Source of the DNA: Candidatus Aenigmatarchaeota archaeon
Lineage (GTDB): Archaea; Aenigmatarchaeota; Aenigmatarchaeia; GW2011-AR5; WALA01
Assembly (NCBI GenBank): GCA_015522745.1
Contig: WALQ01000004.1
Coordinates: forward strand, 1 to 5,684
Direction: 5' to 3'
Length of the DNA: 5,684 nucleotides
In this document: one piece after another, positions 5,161 through 5,684 of the stretch
Layout: each line of letters starts with the position of its first letter
Numbering within the stretch: the stretch's first letter is position 1
Notes under the pieces: generated by a model
Told to the model about the DNA's origin: nothing
Seen by the model: only the letters and a program-made list of their open reading frames with translations
The model's database searches: none
Program-made: the position numbers and the translations under genes

Positions 5161-5562
5161 TTACTTTTCCTTAATTTCTATTTTCTTCTTTTTTCCTTTG
5201 AGCTTCGGTATCTTCAATTCGAGTATGCCGTTGCTAAACGTTGCTTCTACCTTGTTCGCGTCAACTGACGATGGAAGGTCGATCTTTGTGTAAAACGTCC
5301 TGAACTCTTCACTGTAAAACCTTGAATCCTCTTTTTTGTTCTTTGACTTTGCCTTGATTTCAACAAAGTTCTCTTCCACGTTGAGATCGATTTCGTCTTT
5401 CTTTATTCCCGGGAGCTCCGCTGTAACGAATACGTAATCATCATTCTCCCACACGTCTGTCACAGGTTCTCTGTAATTATGTCTCTTCCTCTTTGGCCTT
5501 TCGTAAAACATTCTGTCTATGTCATCAAAAAACCTCTCGAATGGGTCTTCGTCCCAAATCAT
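5161..5562 (-). CDS. Small heat-shock protein, Hsp20/alpha-crystallin family
   Basis: A 133-residue ATP-independent holdase that would form oligomers and bind unfolding proteins. The short N-terminal arm (1-33) carries an acidic/aromatic DPFERFFDDIDRMF segment typical of archaeal and bacterial members, then a basic KRKRH stretch. The alpha-crystallin domain runs about 34-120, with VTDVWENDDYVFVTAELPGIKKDEIDLNV strands and the family motif ATFSNGILEL at 107-116. The C-terminal tail contains IEI (128-130), an I-x-I anchor used for oligomer assembly. The ATG at 5562 is chosen because GGAGGTGA (5575-5568) lies 5 nt upstream; the in-frame GTG at 5571 is inside that ribosome binding site. It is first in an operon with cdc48, which makes sense as a holdase feeding an unfoldase. 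An upstream palindrome may mediate heat-shock control. Confidence 0.95.
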   Translation of the reverse strand: MIWDEDPFERFFDDIDRMFYERPKRKRHNYREPVTDVWENDDYVFVTAELPGIKKDEIDLNVEENFVEIKAKSKNKKEDSRFYSEEFRTFYTKIDLPSSVDANKVEATFSNGILELKIPKLKGKKKKIEIKEK

Positions 5563-5567
5563 GGCTC

Positions 5568-5575
5568 TCACCTCC
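5568..5575 (-). promoter_or_regulatory. Ribosome binding site of hsp20
   Basis: GGAGGTGA on the minus strand is 5 nt before the ATG at 5562. The near-perfect match predicts high translation and rules out the GTG at 5571. Confidence 0.85.
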
Positions 5576-5596
5576 GTTAAATTTATATGAACATCA

Positions 5597-5608
5597 ATTA
5601 TTTAAAAT
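5597..5608 (-). promoter_or_regulatory. TATA-like box for hsp20-cdc48
   Basis: The minus strand reads TTTTAAATAATT, predicting a transcription start near 5577 and a leader of about 15 nt containing the ribosome binding site. The more distant TTATATATTAA (about 5618-5628) is an alternative with a leader near 35 nt. Confidence 0.5.
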
Positions 5609-5621
5609 TAACACTGTTAAT
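5607..5621. promoter_or_regulatory. Operator-like palindrome in the divergent hsp20 promoter region
   Basis: ATTAACA-C-TGTTAAT is a perfect 7+1+7 inverted repeat. It adjoins the upstream edge of the hsp20 TATA-like box and also the TATA-like stretch (5621-5630) facing the plus-strand gene. A regulator bound here could act on both directions. The regulator is not identified. Confidence 0.5.
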
Positions 5622-5630
5622 ATATAATTA
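5621..5630 (+). promoter_or_regulatory. TATA-like box for the divergent right-edge gene
   Basis: TATATAATTA lies about 30 bases before the proposed ATG at 5657, allowing only a very short leader. It is weak evidence because the region is A/T-rich throughout. Confidence 0.3.
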
Positions 5631-5656
5631 ACTGGATAATATACATGGTGATGTTT

Positions 5657-5684
5657 ATGGATGTTGTGAACGAATTTGTAATAC
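5657..5684 (+). CDS. Start of an unidentified divergent gene (partial, cut by the window)
   Basis: ATG at 5657 opens a frame reading MDVVNEFVI to the window edge with no stop. GGTGAT at 5647-5652 is 4 nt upstream, a good ribosome binding site. In-frame ATGs at 5645 and 5651 overlap that site and are less likely. Nine residues are too few to name a product. The gene would be transcribed away from hsp20 and could share its regulatory region. Confidence 0.5.

Overview
This window looks archaeal. The evidence is an L40e-type ribosomal zinc-ribbon protein, a Fap7/AK6-type adenylate kinase, a two-ring Cdc48/VAT AAA+ ATPase, A/T-rich TATA-like elements at the right distance from gene starts, and GGTGA/GGAGGTGA ribosome binding sites. 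Genes are tightly packed, with short intergenic gaps and frequent ATA isoleucine codons. I cannot place it in a phylum. The extended CTP synthase and the wide cysteine spacing of the L40e-like protein hint at a divergent (perhaps DPANN-type) lineage, but that is only a guess.

Layout. Bases 3-715 (minus strand) hold a two-gene operon: the Fap7-like kinase followed 14 nt later by the L40e-like protein, both tied to ribosome biogenesis or the ribosome. A divergent promoter region (716-855) separates it from pyrG (CTP synthase, plus strand, 856-2535). PyrG converges on a small, very basic zinc-ribbon protein of unknown function (minus, 2568-2783). A 155-bp non-coding stretch (2784-2938) lies upstream of that small gene and is rich in structure. 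It has a hairpin plus T-run at the cdc48 stop codon, a perfect 28-bp palindrome, a TATA-like box, two near-identical TAACT(T)AATTAG boxes and a leader hairpin. Bases 2939-5562 (minus) hold a protein-quality-control operon: a small heat-shock protein (hsp20) followed by cdc48, 68 nt apart, with a hairpin in the gap. The right edge (5563-5684) is a divergent promoter region with a 15-bp operator-like palindrome and the first codons of an unidentified plus-strand gene.

How the parts work together. The Hsp20 holdase would keep denatured proteins soluble and the Cdc48 unfoldase would extract or unfold them. Their shared transcription is therefore sensible. Fap7 and L40e belong to ribosome assembly, and PyrG supplies CTP. 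No mobile element, CRISPR array, tRNA or rRNA is visible. The coding content is mostly housekeeping. The least explained parts are the 2784-2938 regulatory region with its orphan zinc-ribbon gene, the sequence departures in PyrG, and an unusually well-conserved DNA repeat between the two ATPase modules of cdc48. No gene-free stretch exceeds 300 bases.
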